From UBA6522 sp963664945 (GTDB taxonomy: Bacteria > Pseudomonadota > Gammaproteobacteria > Steroidobacterales > Rariloculaceae), in the NCBI GenBank assembly GCA_963664945.1, contig OY761822.1:1054001-1118000 (forward strand): a DNA stretch of 64,000 nt, in the 5' to 3' direction. Of the stretch, positions 6,783 through 15,539 are shown piece after piece. Position 1 is the first letter of the stretch; each line of letters opens with the position of its first letter. The notes below the pieces were generated by a model. That model made no database searches. It saw only the letters and a program-made list of their open reading frames with translations, and was not told where the DNA came from. The position numbers were made by a program, and so were the translations under genes.

Positions 6783-8816
6783 CTATTCGGCTACTGCGTT
6801 CCAGATTGTCTCGGCCTGGTCGAGGATGGCCGGGAGATCCTGCGCCAGGAGGTAGCCGTCGTCGATGAGCGCCATGGCTTCTTCGGCGACAAGGCCGAGG
6901 TAGTGCGCCTTGTCGTGGTAGCGTTCTTCAATGGACAGCCGCAGATCGCCGGCAGCTTCACGTTCGGCCTGCGTCCTGTGGAACGGCAGGAACGAGCCGG
7001 ACATGTGCGAGACGGTGTCCGTCGGACCGTACTCGGCGTTGTAGAGGTTCCAGCCCGTGTAGGTGGCGAGCGGGACCAGGGTTCCGGGTGTTCGCAGGCC
7101 GCCCAGCTCATTGCCGTTGGCATCCACCTGGGGCACGAGAATCGGGAACGCAGGGCCTACCTCGGGAGGCTCCTTGCTGATGATGCCGTCGGAGGCGAAA
7201 TGCGGACCGTAGTCCACGCGGTACGCCTTGTGGGTCTTCGTGGGGAAGTTGGTTCCCGGCAGGTCGGGAAAATCGACCTCCCCGGGTTCGACCAGGGTGC
7301 CGTCGGCGATCAGCGGAAAGCTGTTGGGCGGCGGAGGCGTGCCGTCGACGATCCACTCCTGCATCCTCACCAGCAGCGCGCGCATGAACCAGGAAAAATC
7401 GTTGGGGTTGTTGACGTTCTGGCCGTTGGATTGCTCCGGGGGAAACTCGGCCGGCAGATGCTGGGAACCCGCAAAGTGATAGACGCGGGCGTGCTCCTCC
7501 ATCATCGGCGCATCTTCCCTGCCGTCCAGCGTGGTGGTCAGCAGCGACGCCACCCGGCCCCAATACTCGTAGGACGTGTTGACGTTGTAGACCTTGGGCA
7601 TGAACTCTTCGGGGACATGGGAAAGCATCCCGCCGCTCTCGCCGGTCAGCGGGTCGGTCAGCTCCACGTCCGCATACGGGAAGATGTCGGTGGGATAGAA
7701 GAAGTTCAGAAACGGATGGGCATCCCGGGATGGCTGGCCGAAGCGCAGGTTGAAACTGCCCCGCGCGGCGCCGCCGATCTGCGCAATGATCCCGTCATAC
7801 GCCTTGCGGCTCTGCTCGTCCTCGTTGAAGCCCATGTAGACCAGTGTGCGCAGCGTGCGTCCGGGCTGAGACATGCCGTAGCCGATGGCATGGTCGATGG
7901 CGCCTTCGGGGATGTTCAATTCCTCCGATGAGCCGTACTTGACGAGCGATGCCGCGTCGCGCAGCGCCGCCAGTCCCAGGCCGATGACTTCGGGGTTCCG
8001 TGCCTTGTACACAACCTCGTAAATTCGGTGGGGTTCGAACCCGGTGGACAGATAGACGCGGGTCATGTCCGGGACGACCTCGCCGTTTTCAAGGCGGGCG
8101 AACTCCCACTGGTCGCGGGGAATGGTCTGCCGCTCGCCTTCCACCGTGTCACGGACCGTCATCACGCTCTCGGGCGCGTCGGGGTCGGAAACCGGATAGG
8201 GCACGTGATTCCGGTCCGCCAGGGTGCGGTCGAAGACCGGTTCGCGGACCACGAAGTCGCTCCGCACCAGGCCTTCAATGGGTTCATCCGGCTCCACGCG
8301 GGGCACGAAAACCCGCGAGCCGTACGGCCGGCTCAGCGGCACGTCGAACTGCCAGCCCACCCACAGCAGGGTGTAGCCCTGTTGCATGAGAAACCCGTCG
8401 CCGAAGTTCTCGGCCGTGGTGGGATTGACGGCATCCCATTCCTCGTGTTCGTCGCTGCCGTGATTGAAGAAGGTCAGCATGCGCCGCGTGCCGCGATTCG
8501 CCACACCGACAATCACCGTGCCGTTGCCCCGCTCCGCCTGCTTCGGCTTGAGCAGAACGAAATTGGACGAAAACTCCACGTTGCCGTCCGCGTTTGTGGG
8601 CGCGTGCTCGATGTCGACGATGATCCGATTGGCCGGGTTGTCCGGGTCGACTTCGAAGTAAAGCGTGCCGATCATTTTCTCGTACGGGCCGGCGAGTCCC
8701 CAGGACTTTCCGCCCAGCACGTCTTCATGAATGTCCACGTCCGCGCCGACAATACCGGCGTTCGCCACAGGCGTCATCAGGCAGGCCAGCAAGAGAGTTC
8801 GCACGTCAAATTTCAT
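6783..8816 (-). CDS. Secreted alpha/beta hydrolase-domain protein
   Basis: 677 residues from MKFDVRTLLLACLM, a signal peptide ending at VANAG. The order of segments matches the large exported hydrolase family usually annotated as alpha/beta hydrolase domain-containing: GKSWGLAGPYEKMIGT near the N-terminus, VIVGVANRGTRRM, YTLLWVGWQFDVP, a nucleophile-region-like AIGYGMSQPGRTLRTLVYMG near residue 320, and HAYHFAGSQH-like sequence (VYHFAGSQHLPAEFPP) further on. The substrate is unknown. It runs toward the DUF6152 gene and shares strand with the sulfatase upstream. Confidence 0.8.
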   Translation of the reverse strand: MKFDVRTLLLACLMTPVANAGIVGADVDIHEDVLGGKSWGLAGPYEKMIGTLYFEVDPDNPANRIIVDIEHAPTNADGNVEFSSNFVLLKPKQAERGNGTVIVGVANRGTRRMLTFFNHGSDEHEEWDAVNPTTAENFGDGFLMQQGYTLLWVGWQFDVPLSRPYGSRVFVPRVEPDEPIEGLVRSDFVVREPVFDRTLADRNHVPYPVSDPDAPESVMTVRDTVEGERQTIPRDQWEFARLENGEVVPDMTRVYLSTGFEPHRIYEVVYKARNPEVIGLGLAALRDAASLVKYGSSEELNIPEGAIDHAIGYGMSQPGRTLRTLVYMGFNEDEQSRKAYDGIIAQIGGAARGSFNLRFGQPSRDAHPFLNFFYPTDIFPYADVELTDPLTGESGGMLSHVPEEFMPKVYNVNTSYEYWGRVASLLTTTLDGREDAPMMEEHARVYHFAGSQHLPAEFPPEQSNGQNVNNPNDFSWFMRALLVRMQEWIVDGTPPPPNSFPLIADGTLVEPGEVDFPDLPGTNFPTKTHKAYRVDYGPHFASDGIISKEPPEVGPAFPILVPQVDANGNELGGLRTPGTLVPLATYTGWNLYNAEYGPTDTVSHMSGSFLPFHRTQAEREAAGDLRLSIEERYHDKAHYLGLVAEEAMALIDDGYLLAQDLPAILDQAETIWNAVAE

Positions 8817-8858
8817 CTTGTTCTCCGATTTTATTGCTCCGTACGCCGTCTGCATCGT

Positions 8859-8957
8859 TCAGATGCGGCACTGGAAGGGCTCCACTGTCATCTCCGGGTA
8901 CCAGACCCAGAACTTGGACACCGTGACGGGCTCCGTGAAGTTGGCGTCATGGCTCAT
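8859..8957 (-). pseudogene. Remnant of a fourth DUF6152 gene (C-terminus only)
   Basis: Right after the sulfatase stop codon the minus strand reads DANFTEPVTVSKFWVWYPEM and then VEPFQCRI and a stop. This matches the last ~30 residues of the long DUF6152 proteins (TFTEPAT..., then PFQC or PYTC). An ATG at 8957 overlaps the end of the sulfatase gene and would give a 32-residue peptide, but the homology covers only the tail, so a deletion that joined the sulfatase to the end of a DUF6152 gene is the simplest reading. Confidence 0.7.
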
Positions 8958-10383
8958 CCGAGAATCTCAGATCCGGCGCGTTTTCCGCTGGCAGCCAGTT
9001 GGCCAGTTCGGCCTTCACATCCGCGTAGCCGGGATCGTCGGCCACGTTGTGCCATTCGTTGGGGTCGGCGTCGTGGTCGTACAGTTCCTCGCTGCCGTCG
9101 TTGTAACGAATGTACCGGTAGCGCTCGCTGCGCACCGCGTGGTTGCCGAAGAGATGCGTCGATACCGCCGGGCGATCCCACTCCGTGTCCGGGTCATCAA
9201 GGAGAGGTACCAGACTTGTGCCCTCGAGGTGCCCGGGGACGTCGATATCCGCGAGTTCCGCCAGTGTCGGGAAGAGGTCCAGCAACGAAACGGTGCGGTC
9301 GCTGCGGCTGCCGGGAGTGGTCACGCCGGGTACGACGAAGATCAACGGAACCCGGGTGGATTCTTCCCACAACGTATGCTTGCGCCACCTCAGCTTCTCG
9401 CCCAGATGCCAGCCGTGATCGGACCACAGCACGATGATGGTGTTGTCGGCGCGGCCGCTCCGGTCCAGGGCGTCGAGAATATGCCCGACCATGGCGTCGG
9501 CAAAGGTGACGCTGGCCAGGTAGGCTTGCACGCCCTCGGCCCACCTGTTCGCATCGACCATCCACTCGTGAATCTCAAGGGGAGGCATGAACGTTCCCCG
9601 CGTGAACTCGCGGGTGATTTCCGAGACGTCGTCCAGGTCGTTTTCAGGAACCGTGGGCAGAACGATGTCCGGGAGGGGGTGCGCGTCAAAATAAGCTTGC
9701 GGCACGTACCAGGGCGGGTGCGGGCGATAGATGCCCGCCGCTGTGAACCGCGGCCGGTCCGCAGACTCGAGCAGGCGTTCCGAGATCCAGGCCGCCACCT
9801 GCCCGTCGCCCATGGCCCGATCGTCGGTTACTACATGCGACCAGTCGAAACTGGTGCTGATGGGGTTGTCGTTGGCGGGGCGGTCGTGCGGGCCGACTTC
9901 GTCCGGCAGTTGCCGTTCGAAAGACGGATAGTAGGCGTCCCAGGCGCGTGCGTCCTGGTAGCCCGCAAAAGCACCCCCGGAGTACGTATGGGCGTGAAAA
10001 ATCTTCCCCGCGCCCTGTGTGCGATACCCGTGATCGCGGAAATACCGGGGGATCGTCGGCAGGTCGGCCAGGTGTTCGTGGTCGAGCCAACTGGGATTGT
10101 TTTCGTAAATGCCCGTGGTGGACGGGCGCATGCCCAGCATCAGGGCGGTTCGCGACGGGTTGCAGATCGCGGCGACCGCGTGGGCGTTGCTAAACACCAT
10201 GCCGCGAGCGGCAAGCGCGTCGATATTCGGGGTCTTTGCCTGGGGATGCCCCCCGAGGACACCGACCCAGTCGTTCAGGTCGTCGATCGAGATGAACAGG
10301 ACGTCGGGACGGTTTGCATCCTGTGCTTGAACGCCAGATGCCGTCGCGAGAAGCAGAAGCGCGATCACAAGAAACTTTCGCAT
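8947..10383 (-). CDS. Secreted type I sulfatase (iduronate-2-sulfatase-like)
   Basis: 478 residues. MRKFLVIALLLLATASGVQA is a signal peptide, and a good ribosome-binding site (GGGAGGA) precedes the ATG. The metal-binding start (VLFISIDDLNDW) is followed by the sulfatase signature CNPSRTALMLGMRPSTTGIY, whose Cys would become formylglycine. Later IVLWSDHGWHLGE supplies the second metal site, and LRWRKHTLWEESTRVPL is typical of iduronate/choline sulfatase relatives. The likely substrate is a sulfated glycan or ester. Maturation needs a formylglycine-generating enzyme, not seen in this window. Confidence 0.9.
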   Translation of the reverse strand: MRKFLVIALLLLATASGVQAQDANRPDVLFISIDDLNDWVGVLGGHPQAKTPNIDALAARGMVFSNAHAVAAICNPSRTALMLGMRPSTTGIYENNPSWLDHEHLADLPTIPRYFRDHGYRTQGAGKIFHAHTYSGGAFAGYQDARAWDAYYPSFERQLPDEVGPHDRPANDNPISTSFDWSHVVTDDRAMGDGQVAAWISERLLESADRPRFTAAGIYRPHPPWYVPQAYFDAHPLPDIVLPTVPENDLDDVSEITREFTRGTFMPPLEIHEWMVDANRWAEGVQAYLASVTFADAMVGHILDALDRSGRADNTIIVLWSDHGWHLGEKLRWRKHTLWEESTRVPLIFVVPGVTTPGSRSDRTVSLLDLFPTLAELADIDVPGHLEGTSLVPLLDDPDTEWDRPAVSTHLFGNHAVRSERYRYIRYNDGSEELYDHDADPNEWHNVADDPGYADVKAELANWLPAENAPDLRFSDEP

Positions 10384-10507
10384 GTCCGTCCTCCCGTGGA
10401 TTGAAAGGGAGTTGTGAATATTGTTCGGGACATGGATATTAACCGAATCAGTGACGCATAATCTCTCGGCCATCCCGCGAGCCATTGCCCGACAACTGAC
10501 ACAGTTC

Positions 10508-11422
10508 ATGGCCTTTCGTATCGAATGCGTTCTCAAGTGCCGTAATCACCTGGGCGAGGGACCCGTCTGGGACGTCGAAACCGGCGTCCTCTGGTGGCTT
10601 GACGGCACGGGCCGGCGGGTCGAGAACCCTTCCATCTGGTGCCTTGAGCCCGGGACCGGCCGGGTTGACAACTGGTCCCTGGATCACGATGTCGGCGCCC
10701 TCGCCGTGCGGGAGAACGGCAAGCTGGTGCTGGCGCTGGACCGGGGTTTCTACTTCTTCGATCCGGCGAACGGGAATCTTGAACTCATCGAGCCCATCGA
10801 GGCCGACCAACCCCGCTCCCGTCTCAACGACGGCAAGGTGGACCGCCTTGGGCGGTTCATCGCCGGCGGCATGGACGACAAGGAGGAGTTGCCGATCTGC
10901 GGGCTGTGGCGGCTGGACCCCGATCTGTCCGTCATCCGGGTGGAGGAGGGCATCATCTGCACCAACGGGCCCTGCTGGAGCCCCGACGACAAGACCTTTT
11001 TCGTGGCCGATACGTTTGTCGACGAGTTCTGGGCCTACGACTACGACATCGATACCGGAACGCTGTCAAACAAGCGGGTCTTCGCGGACACCGGGGACAG
11101 CACGGGCGTTCCGGACGGCTCGACGGTGGACGCGGAGGGTTGCCTGTGGAATGCGGAGCTGATATCCGGCGATTTGGTCCGATACGATCCCGAGGGGAAC
11201 GTGGAGCGCAAGATCGGCATGCCGGTGAGAAACATTACTTCGGTCATGTTCGGCGGCGACGAGCTGGACGAAATCTACGTGACGTCCATGGCGAGAGTGA
11301 AGCATCCGGCGGTGCATGACCGGTTCCGCAAGGACACAAGGCCGCAATTCGGCGCGGGCTCGCTGTTCAGGGTTACCGGATTGGGTATCCGGGGGATTCC
11401 GGAGCCACGGTTTGCGGGTTAG
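10508..11422 (+). CDS. SMP-30/gluconolactonase family protein
   Basis: 304 residues, starting at MAFRIECVLKC; an in-frame start further upstream is less likely. The N-terminal NHLGEGPVWDVETGVLWWLD carries the metal-binding Glu of the family. SRLNDGKVDRLGRFIAGGMD and ICTNGPCWSPDDKTFFVADT hold the metal-binding Asn and Asp residues, and STGVPDGSTVDAEGCLWNAE completes the six-bladed propeller core. Such enzymes hydrolyse sugar lactones in the cytoplasm. It is divergent from the sulfatase, with 124 bp between starts that could hold shared promoters, consistent with a sugar-catabolic pair. Confidence 0.88.
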   Translation: MAFRIECVLKCRNHLGEGPVWDVETGVLWWLDGTGRRVENPSIWCLEPGTGRVDNWSLDHDVGALAVRENGKLVLALDRGFYFFDPANGNLELIEPIEADQPRSRLNDGKVDRLGRFIAGGMDDKEELPICGLWRLDPDLSVIRVEEGIICTNGPCWSPDDKTFFVADTFVDEFWAYDYDIDTGTLSNKRVFADTGDSTGVPDGSTVDAEGCLWNAELISGDLVRYDPEGNVERKIGMPVRNITSVMFGGDELDEIYVTSMARVKHPAVHDRFRKDTRPQFGAGSLFRVTGLGIRGIPEPRFAG

Positions 11423-11715
11423 CTGACTCGGTCAAGCGAGTCACTCATCTGCCGCCTGCGCGGGTTTGGCGGCTTAACGATGGGCGTTTCCGATCGGGCC
11501 TCCTTGATCGAGAATGGCGTTAACCCGCATCTTGTCGGCCGCTATTTCCTACAGATCGGAACATGCATAACTCATTGTTTAAACTAAAGTAATCCGCCCA
11601 TTAAAGGGACTCCATGTAGGTCCATTTAAGCTGCGTAAGCGTATCGAAAGCAGATTGATTCCCCTTCCATCGTACGCGCTTTCGCCGCTTTCCGGCGGCT
11701 TGCCGGTGTCTTGAA
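11423..11715. other. Intergenic region before the first transposon
   Basis: No gene seen. Two weak hairpins follow the lactonase gene (GACTCG/CGAGTC at 11425-11442 and GCCGCC/GGCGGC just after), which may end its transcript. Confidence 0.4.
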
Positions 11716-11723
11716 AACGCTCG
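11716..11723. repeat. 8-bp target duplication, left copy
   Basis: AACGCTCG directly precedes the left inverted repeat of the IS66/DruA transposon; the same eight bases follow its right repeat at 17376-17383. Eight base pairs is the duplication length typical of IS66-family insertion. Confidence 0.85.
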
Positions 11724-11825
11724 GTAAGCGTTCCGTCCCCGGGGGATGACAAGGTGCCAGATGGCTTTTCTCGCCGTCCAGGAACGTGCGCGGCCAGGGA
11801 AGTATAGTCGACCCGGTTCAGCGGG

Positions 11826-12707
11826 TCAGCGGTTCAAGGATCGTTTCCAGTCCTTGCGCAGGGGCCGCAGCCAGATGGCTTTTTTCGGCTTGTCGTATTT
11901 CTTTTTCCGGTCGTAGCGTCCACGTCCCTTGGTGGTTCCCACATGGGTCCATCCTGAGGCCTGGTAGGCGGTGCCGATGAAGCGGGGCGTTTCCACGAAC
12001 GTTTCGATCAGCACGGGCGTGGTGTGGTATCGCTCGGTCCAGTCGCTGATCAGTTGGCGGCAGACCACGGACAGGACATGGGAGGCGAGGTTGGGGATTT
12101 CGATCCAGGGCAGGATGAGGAACCGGGCGTTGTCGATGACCATTGGCAGGTTCTTTTCCCGAAGCGTCGGCGTCCAGCCGATGAACCGGTCGCGAGCGGC
12201 CAGCTTTCTGGCCGCGGTGGAGAACCCCAGCAGCGCCAGCAGCCCGCCGTGGCGATCGTGCACTGTGTAACGCATCTGCGCGCCCACCAGGGTCTTGTAA
12301 CCAAGATAATGGTAGCGGGCGATGAACTGGTTCCACTGCCTGCTTTGGGGTGTGCCGCCGAGCACGGTGCGCAGCCGGATCGGGCGCACCTCATCGAGCG
12401 TCCGCGGTGGCGGTTCCAGCGGCGCGTCCGTGTCCGGCCCGAAGGTCATGGGCGCCGGCGGATTGCGCCCCCACCTCGGCGGCGGCAAGGTGATCCGCCC
12501 GTCCTTGTGCATGGCCAGCATGGTCACGCGCGCCATCATGTGCTTGAGCCCGCCGTCGGGCTTGTACCAACCGATGCGCCGGCAAAACTCCTTCGACAGC
12601 GCGAAGCGGTTCAGGTCGGGCGGTCCGGCGATGAGCCTCCGCAGCAGCGCCATCTCCTCAGTGGTGAAGTCGCGCCCGTAGTAGCGGCATTCGATATCGC
12701 CGCTCAC
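11826..12707 (-). CDS. DruA-family (DUF4338) protein, copy A
   Basis: 293 residues from a GTG that overlaps the transposase stop (GTGA), so translation is probably coupled. An upstream in-frame ATG would lie inside the transposase. Conserved blocks: SGDIECRYYGRDFTTEEMAL, LSKEFCRRIGWYKPDGGLKH, FIARYHYLGYKTLVGAQMRY, LGFSTAARKLAARDRFIGWT, LILPWIEIPNLASHVLS, and FETPRFIGTAYQASGW-like sequence near the end. This is the domain of Druantia type I DruA, whose biochemical role is unsettled. Identical length and layout in three copies, always next to an IS66-like transposase, point to a transposition-linked role here rather than to an intact defence system. Confidence 0.85.
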   Translation of the reverse strand: MSGDIECRYYGRDFTTEEMALLRRLIAGPPDLNRFALSKEFCRRIGWYKPDGGLKHMMARVTMLAMHKDGRITLPPPRWGRNPPAPMTFGPDTDAPLEPPPRTLDEVRPIRLRTVLGGTPQSRQWNQFIARYHYLGYKTLVGAQMRYTVHDRHGGLLALLGFSTAARKLAARDRFIGWTPTLREKNLPMVIDNARFLILPWIEIPNLASHVLSVVCRQLISDWTERYHTTPVLIETFVETPRFIGTAYQASGWTHVGTTKGRGRYDRKKKYDKPKKAIWLRPLRKDWKRSLNR

Positions 12708-15331
12708 GCGTTGCCAGTCAGGGTGCGCCGGCGCTGCCGGGTCATCGACCAGGGCAACCACTCGGACAAGACCGGGGGCGCCCGCCCGCCGTTGGCCGCG
12801 CAGGCCTTGAGCCACTCGGCCAGCCACAGGCGCACGTCGATGTCGTTGACCGCCAGCGTTTCCACCACCGAGTACATCAGCGCGGTGAGCTGCGCGCCGT
12901 CTTTGCTGTCGGAGCCGAACGAGAGCCGACGCCCGATGACCGGGCCACGCAACTTGCGCTCCGCGACATTGTTGTCCATGGGCACCTGGGGGTTGTCGAG
13001 GAACACACTCAGCCCCTCGCGATGCTTCAACAGTGAACGCAGAGGCGCGGCCTGCCGCGCTGCCTCGTCCAGCCCCTCCAGTTCCCGCTCGGCGGTGGCG
13101 AACAGGGCCTTAAGTTCCGATTCCAGTTCACACTGCACGTCGACGAACCCCTCATCGCGTTCCCCGGTGTCGGCCCGGTAATGGGACAGGCGCGTCTTGT
13201 TGAGCCGGTATATGGCCGCGATGCGTCCGAGCCAGTCCCGGCACCACCGGCTCAGTTGCGGCTGTCCGGCGGCACAGTCGATAAAGTCCCGGCGTTGATG
13301 CGCCCAGCACCAAGCCAGGGTCAGCCGCCCGTCAAGCACCCGGGCCAGCTTCTTGTAGGTCGAGAACCGGTCGACCACCAGCACCTGCCCGGCTGTGGCG
13401 CCACCGAACACCACCAGCGCGGCCTCGGCACTGCGCGATGGATCGATATGGAAGTACACCGCGTCCTCGGTGACGGAGACCCACAACCAGGCACGCCCGG
13501 AACGGCCGCTCTCGCGCAGCGCCTGGATACGCCAGCCGGTCTCGTCGCCGTGACGCACGGGCGCGGCGTGCTGGTGCTCCAGGATCGCCTCTCCCAGCGG
13601 CTCGAACAACGGAACGAAGCGCGTCACGCTGTTGCCCAGCGTGCCGGCGGAGATCGCCAGCCCCTGCCGGGTCAGCCAATCGGCCACCCCGTTCAGCGGC
13701 CGGTGGCAGACATAACGCTCGAACAACACGCGCGCCCACACCGTGGTCCCGTACGGCGTACTGGGGAACAGCCGATCCGGCGCGGGCGCGATGACTTCCC
13801 TCGGCACATGGGCACAGTCGCAGCGCCGGCGCCAGCGGCGACGCACGATGCGCCGCGTATGCGCTTTCACGTCGATCTCCACGATCGTCGTGCAACGCTC
13901 GCCATTGGCCACATACCCCGTGCCGCAACCGCTGCACACGCGCGCCTCCTCGGGCGGTTCGTGGGTCTCGATCCGTTCCTCAAGCGCCGGCCTCGGGGTC
14001 CGACCATGCCCGGGCGCGCCGGGTTGCTGGCCGCGCCGGCGCTTCGAAGGCGGCTTGTCCTGCTGCTCGCTTCGGCGACCGTACATCCACCTGGACAGCA
14101 CCGCGCGGCTGGCGCGAACCTCGGCCAACTCCGTCTCCAAAGCAGCTTCGCGCTTCAGCGCCTTGCGTACCGCCTTGCGCAGCCGGGCGTTGTCCCTGGA
14201 CAGCGACCGGATGGCGGACTTGTGCCGGCGCGTGCGCCGCAGCGCCTTGCGCAACTCATCCGACTCGCCGGACAGCCGCTTCGACAGGCGCTGCCCGTTC
14301 GCTCGAAGCCGCCCAACCTGCCCCTGAAGGGTTTCCCGCCGAGTCGTTGACACTCGCACAGCCCGGCGCAGCCGCGCATTGTCCCGCATCAACGACCGGA
14401 TCGTCGTCTTCTGGCGCCGCGAGCGCCTCAGCGCGTTGCGCAGCTGAGCCGCCTCGTCCGACGGCAACTTCGACAGCGTCGCCCCGCTGGCTCGAAGCTT
14501 CACGATGCGTTCCTTCAGCTTCTTCTTGCCGGCTTCGGACCCCTTGAGGGTCCAGCGCAGCCACTTGACCTCATCGTACAGCTGCACCAGCGTGTCGGAC
14601 TGATCTCGGTTGTAGCGGAGCTGGCGACGAAGCTCAATGTTCTCCCGGTGCAGCGTGCGGATCGTCTTCTTGAACGACTCCGACTGCTCCGCCTCCCGAC
14701 CCAGGCGTTTTCGCTGCTCAAGCCGTTCACGATTCAGTTGCGTCACCCGCTTGCGCAGCCCGCCGCGTTCAGTCCGTAGCGACTTGATCAACTCGCCCTG
14801 GTTCCGTGCTCGCTCGGCGAGTGCATCCCGGCTTCGCGCACCGCGACGTTGCGGCCCGCCGCTGCCGAGAGATTCGCTCAGCCGCTCGCGCAACCACCCG
14901 TTCTCCTCGCGCAGCTCCGCGACTTGCATTCGCAACGACACCGCCGTGCTGCGCTTGCCCGGGTCCACTCGCGCCGCGGCCAGCAGTTCCGTCAACCGCT
15001 GCACTTCCTCCTGCAGGGACGCCGCGTTCTTTGCCGCGCGCCGGATGGCCGTGGCCTCATCGCGCGCCTCGATCAGCTTCTTCCGATTGGCCTTGAAAAC
15101 GGCCTTGAGGGAACCGAGCTCGCTACGAGCGGCGATCTCCGCCCGGCGCAATTCTTCGGCCCGCGCTTCGGCCGCCTCCGCGCGCGCCACCTCACGCTCA
15201 TGGCGCAAACGCCACGCCTGGACCTCATCCGCCTGCGTGGGCTCTGGATCCGAAGGAGGCGGGTCCACTCGCCTGATCGGCGTCACTCCGCTGCCAAGAT
15301 CTTCCGCCCGCACGGCCATGCAAGCAACCAT
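12704..15331 (-). CDS. IS66-family transposase with long coiled-coil N-terminus
   Basis: 875 residues. The first ~400 are charged heptads (coiled coil), much longer than in usual IS66 TnpC. Then a zinc-finger segment (VCSGCGTGYVANG, RRCDCAH), the IS66 core with DETGW (first catalytic Asp), VLVVDRFSTYKKLARVLDG (second Asp), AWCWAHQRRDFIDCA, and the final MDNNVAERKLRGPVIGRR with the catalytic Glu, followed by LTALMYSVVETL. The N-terminus MVACMAVRAEDLG matches copy C (MVAHMAMRDEDFG), supporting this start. Nothing indicates inactivation. Confidence 0.9.
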   Translation of the reverse strand: MVACMAVRAEDLGSGVTPIRRVDPPPSDPEPTQADEVQAWRLRHEREVARAEAAEARAEELRRAEIAARSELGSLKAVFKANRKKLIEARDEATAIRRAAKNAASLQEEVQRLTELLAAARVDPGKRSTAVSLRMQVAELREENGWLRERLSESLGSGGPQRRGARSRDALAERARNQGELIKSLRTERGGLRKRVTQLNRERLEQRKRLGREAEQSESFKKTIRTLHRENIELRRQLRYNRDQSDTLVQLYDEVKWLRWTLKGSEAGKKKLKERIVKLRASGATLSKLPSDEAAQLRNALRRSRRQKTTIRSLMRDNARLRRAVRVSTTRRETLQGQVGRLRANGQRLSKRLSGESDELRKALRRTRRHKSAIRSLSRDNARLRKAVRKALKREAALETELAEVRASRAVLSRWMYGRRSEQQDKPPSKRRRGQQPGAPGHGRTPRPALEERIETHEPPEEARVCSGCGTGYVANGERCTTIVEIDVKAHTRRIVRRRWRRRCDCAHVPREVIAPAPDRLFPSTPYGTTVWARVLFERYVCHRPLNGVADWLTRQGLAISAGTLGNSVTRFVPLFEPLGEAILEHQHAAPVRHGDETGWRIQALRESGRSGRAWLWVSVTEDAVYFHIDPSRSAEAALVVFGGATAGQVLVVDRFSTYKKLARVLDGRLTLAWCWAHQRRDFIDCAAGQPQLSRWCRDWLGRIAAIYRLNKTRLSHYRADTGERDEGFVDVQCELESELKALFATAERELEGLDEAARQAAPLRSLLKHREGLSVFLDNPQVPMDNNVAERKLRGPVIGRRLSFGSDSKDGAQLTALMYSVVETLAVNDIDVRLWLAEWLKACAANGGRAPPVLSEWLPWSMTRQRRRTLTGNA

Positions 15332-15446
15332 AGCGGAATACGGATCGTGTTACCAGACCCCCGAGGCGGTTTTTCGCCTATGCAGGGTCGGCGCGACTCA
15401 AGTCAGCCGCAAATCTCGATCACGAAAAATTCGGTACTATGACTAG

Positions 15447-15535
15447 CGAGGCTTCGCCTCAGACCGACGAGGAAGGACAACGACTCGCCGCGTAAAATTT
15501 GACTCAACTGTAAACATCAATCCGGCTCAAGGAGT
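15447..15535. mobile_element. 89-bp deletion derivative of the CTAG-bounded element
   Basis: Between CTAG at 15443 and CTAG at 15536. It contains the left-end sequence of the neighbouring element (GCGAGGCTTCGCCTCAGACC) joined directly to its right end (from AAGGACAACGACTCGCC to CAAGGAGT), including the last codons and stop of the 533-aa gene. The gene is otherwise missing. It shows that the element ends lie at the CTAG tetranucleotides. Confidence 0.75.
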
Positions 15536-15539
15536 CTAG

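Noticed and set aside
11826..12707. Intact Druantia defence system from the DruA genes
   Set aside because: All three DruA-like genes are coupled to IS66 transposases between inverted repeats, with no druB, druC or druD; only an orphan, interrupted DruE-type gene is present.
13332..15331. Plus-strand frames across the transposase gene
   Set aside because: Shadow frames of a strongly supported IS66 transposase, rich in Arg, Ser and Ala with no domain.
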